A stretch of DNA of 5,877 nucleotides, taken from the NCBI GenBank assembly GCA_031269165.1, contig JAISZQ010000174.1, positions 1-5,877 on the forward strand, read 5' to 3'. Of the stretch, positions 5,765-5,877 are shown in pieces. Position 1 is the stretch's first letter. Each line of letters begins with the position of its first letter. The notes under the pieces are model-generated. The model saw only the letters and a list, made by a program, of their open reading frames with translations, ran no database searches and had not been told where the DNA came from. The position numbers and the translations under genes were made by a program. The DNA comes from Spirochaetaceae bacterium (GTDB lineage: Bacteria > Spirochaetota > Spirochaetia > Treponematales > Breznakiellaceae).

Positions 5765-5877
5765 CGGCCCGGAAGTCCGAAACAGGATGTTGAGGACTGT
5801 AGGGAGCCCCCCGCAACGCCCCCGTATCTCGGCGGAATCAAGGTGTGGCATTTCGGAAAGCGAGCTCGCCCGCAACA
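5765..5877. other. Repeat-flank region with no assigned gene, open plus frame to the window end
   Basis: Carries a third copy of CCGCAACGCCCCCG (about 5811-5824), the sequence that ends the ileS insert. In the same phase as in ileS it reads ATPP and then YLGGIKVWHFGKRARPQ, open to the end; the frame is stop-free from 5633. This may be the rest of the repeat family or the beginning of unique sequence, possibly coding. A perfect palindrome GCGAGCTCGC lies at 5860-5869. The minus-strand frame over 5597-5875 is judged accidental. Confidence 0.35.

Noticed and set aside
5597..5875. Minus-strand 92-codon frame
   Set aside because: It runs entirely across stacked palindromes and repeat motifs, has no recognisable domain, and its composition follows the repeats.

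Overview
The window is GC-rich (roughly 60% by eye) bacterial DNA with three recognisable plus-strand genes and a large amount of palindromic and tandem repeat DNA between and inside them. The eukaryote-like (type 2) isoleucyl-tRNA synthetase, the YcdX-type PHP phosphatase, the MATE transporter and the dense small palindromes would fit a spirochaete, perhaps a Treponema-like gut organism. That placement is a low-confidence inference from memory; no rRNA or tRNA is present to fix it.

Layout. Positions 1-2615 hold the 3' four-fifths of ileS, whose catalytic HIGH region lies upstream of the window. Its first ~117 bases here are not synthetase sequence. They are a palindromic repeat element read in frame, sitting immediately before the conserved WTTTPWTLPSN segment at the edge of the editing domain. 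Positions 2616-3163 carry no gene. They hold two 78-bp inverted-repeat elements and a degenerate 23-24-bp tandem array (13 clear units) that the second element interrupts. A good extended -10 promoter (3164-3193) and a roughly 125-nt leader with competing inverted repeats precede a two-gene operon. This encodes a PHP-domain metal-dependent phosphatase (3325-4056) and a MATE efflux transporter (4053-5417), which overlap by ATGA. A 23-codon reading frame overlaps the transporter stop in the same ATGA manner. From 5486 to the end there is no convincing gene. A run of six back-to-back perfect inverted repeats (5559-5764) belongs to the same kind of palindromic family as the segment inside ileS.

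Working together: the synthetase is housekeeping and only adjacent to the operon. The phosphatase and transporter are probably co-transcribed and translationally coupled, but the sequence does not reveal a shared substrate. The most unusual content is the repeat DNA: an in-frame palindromic insertion in an essential gene, hairpins that keep their shape while their bases change in pairs, and a tandem array whose units are themselves small hairpins with paired changes.
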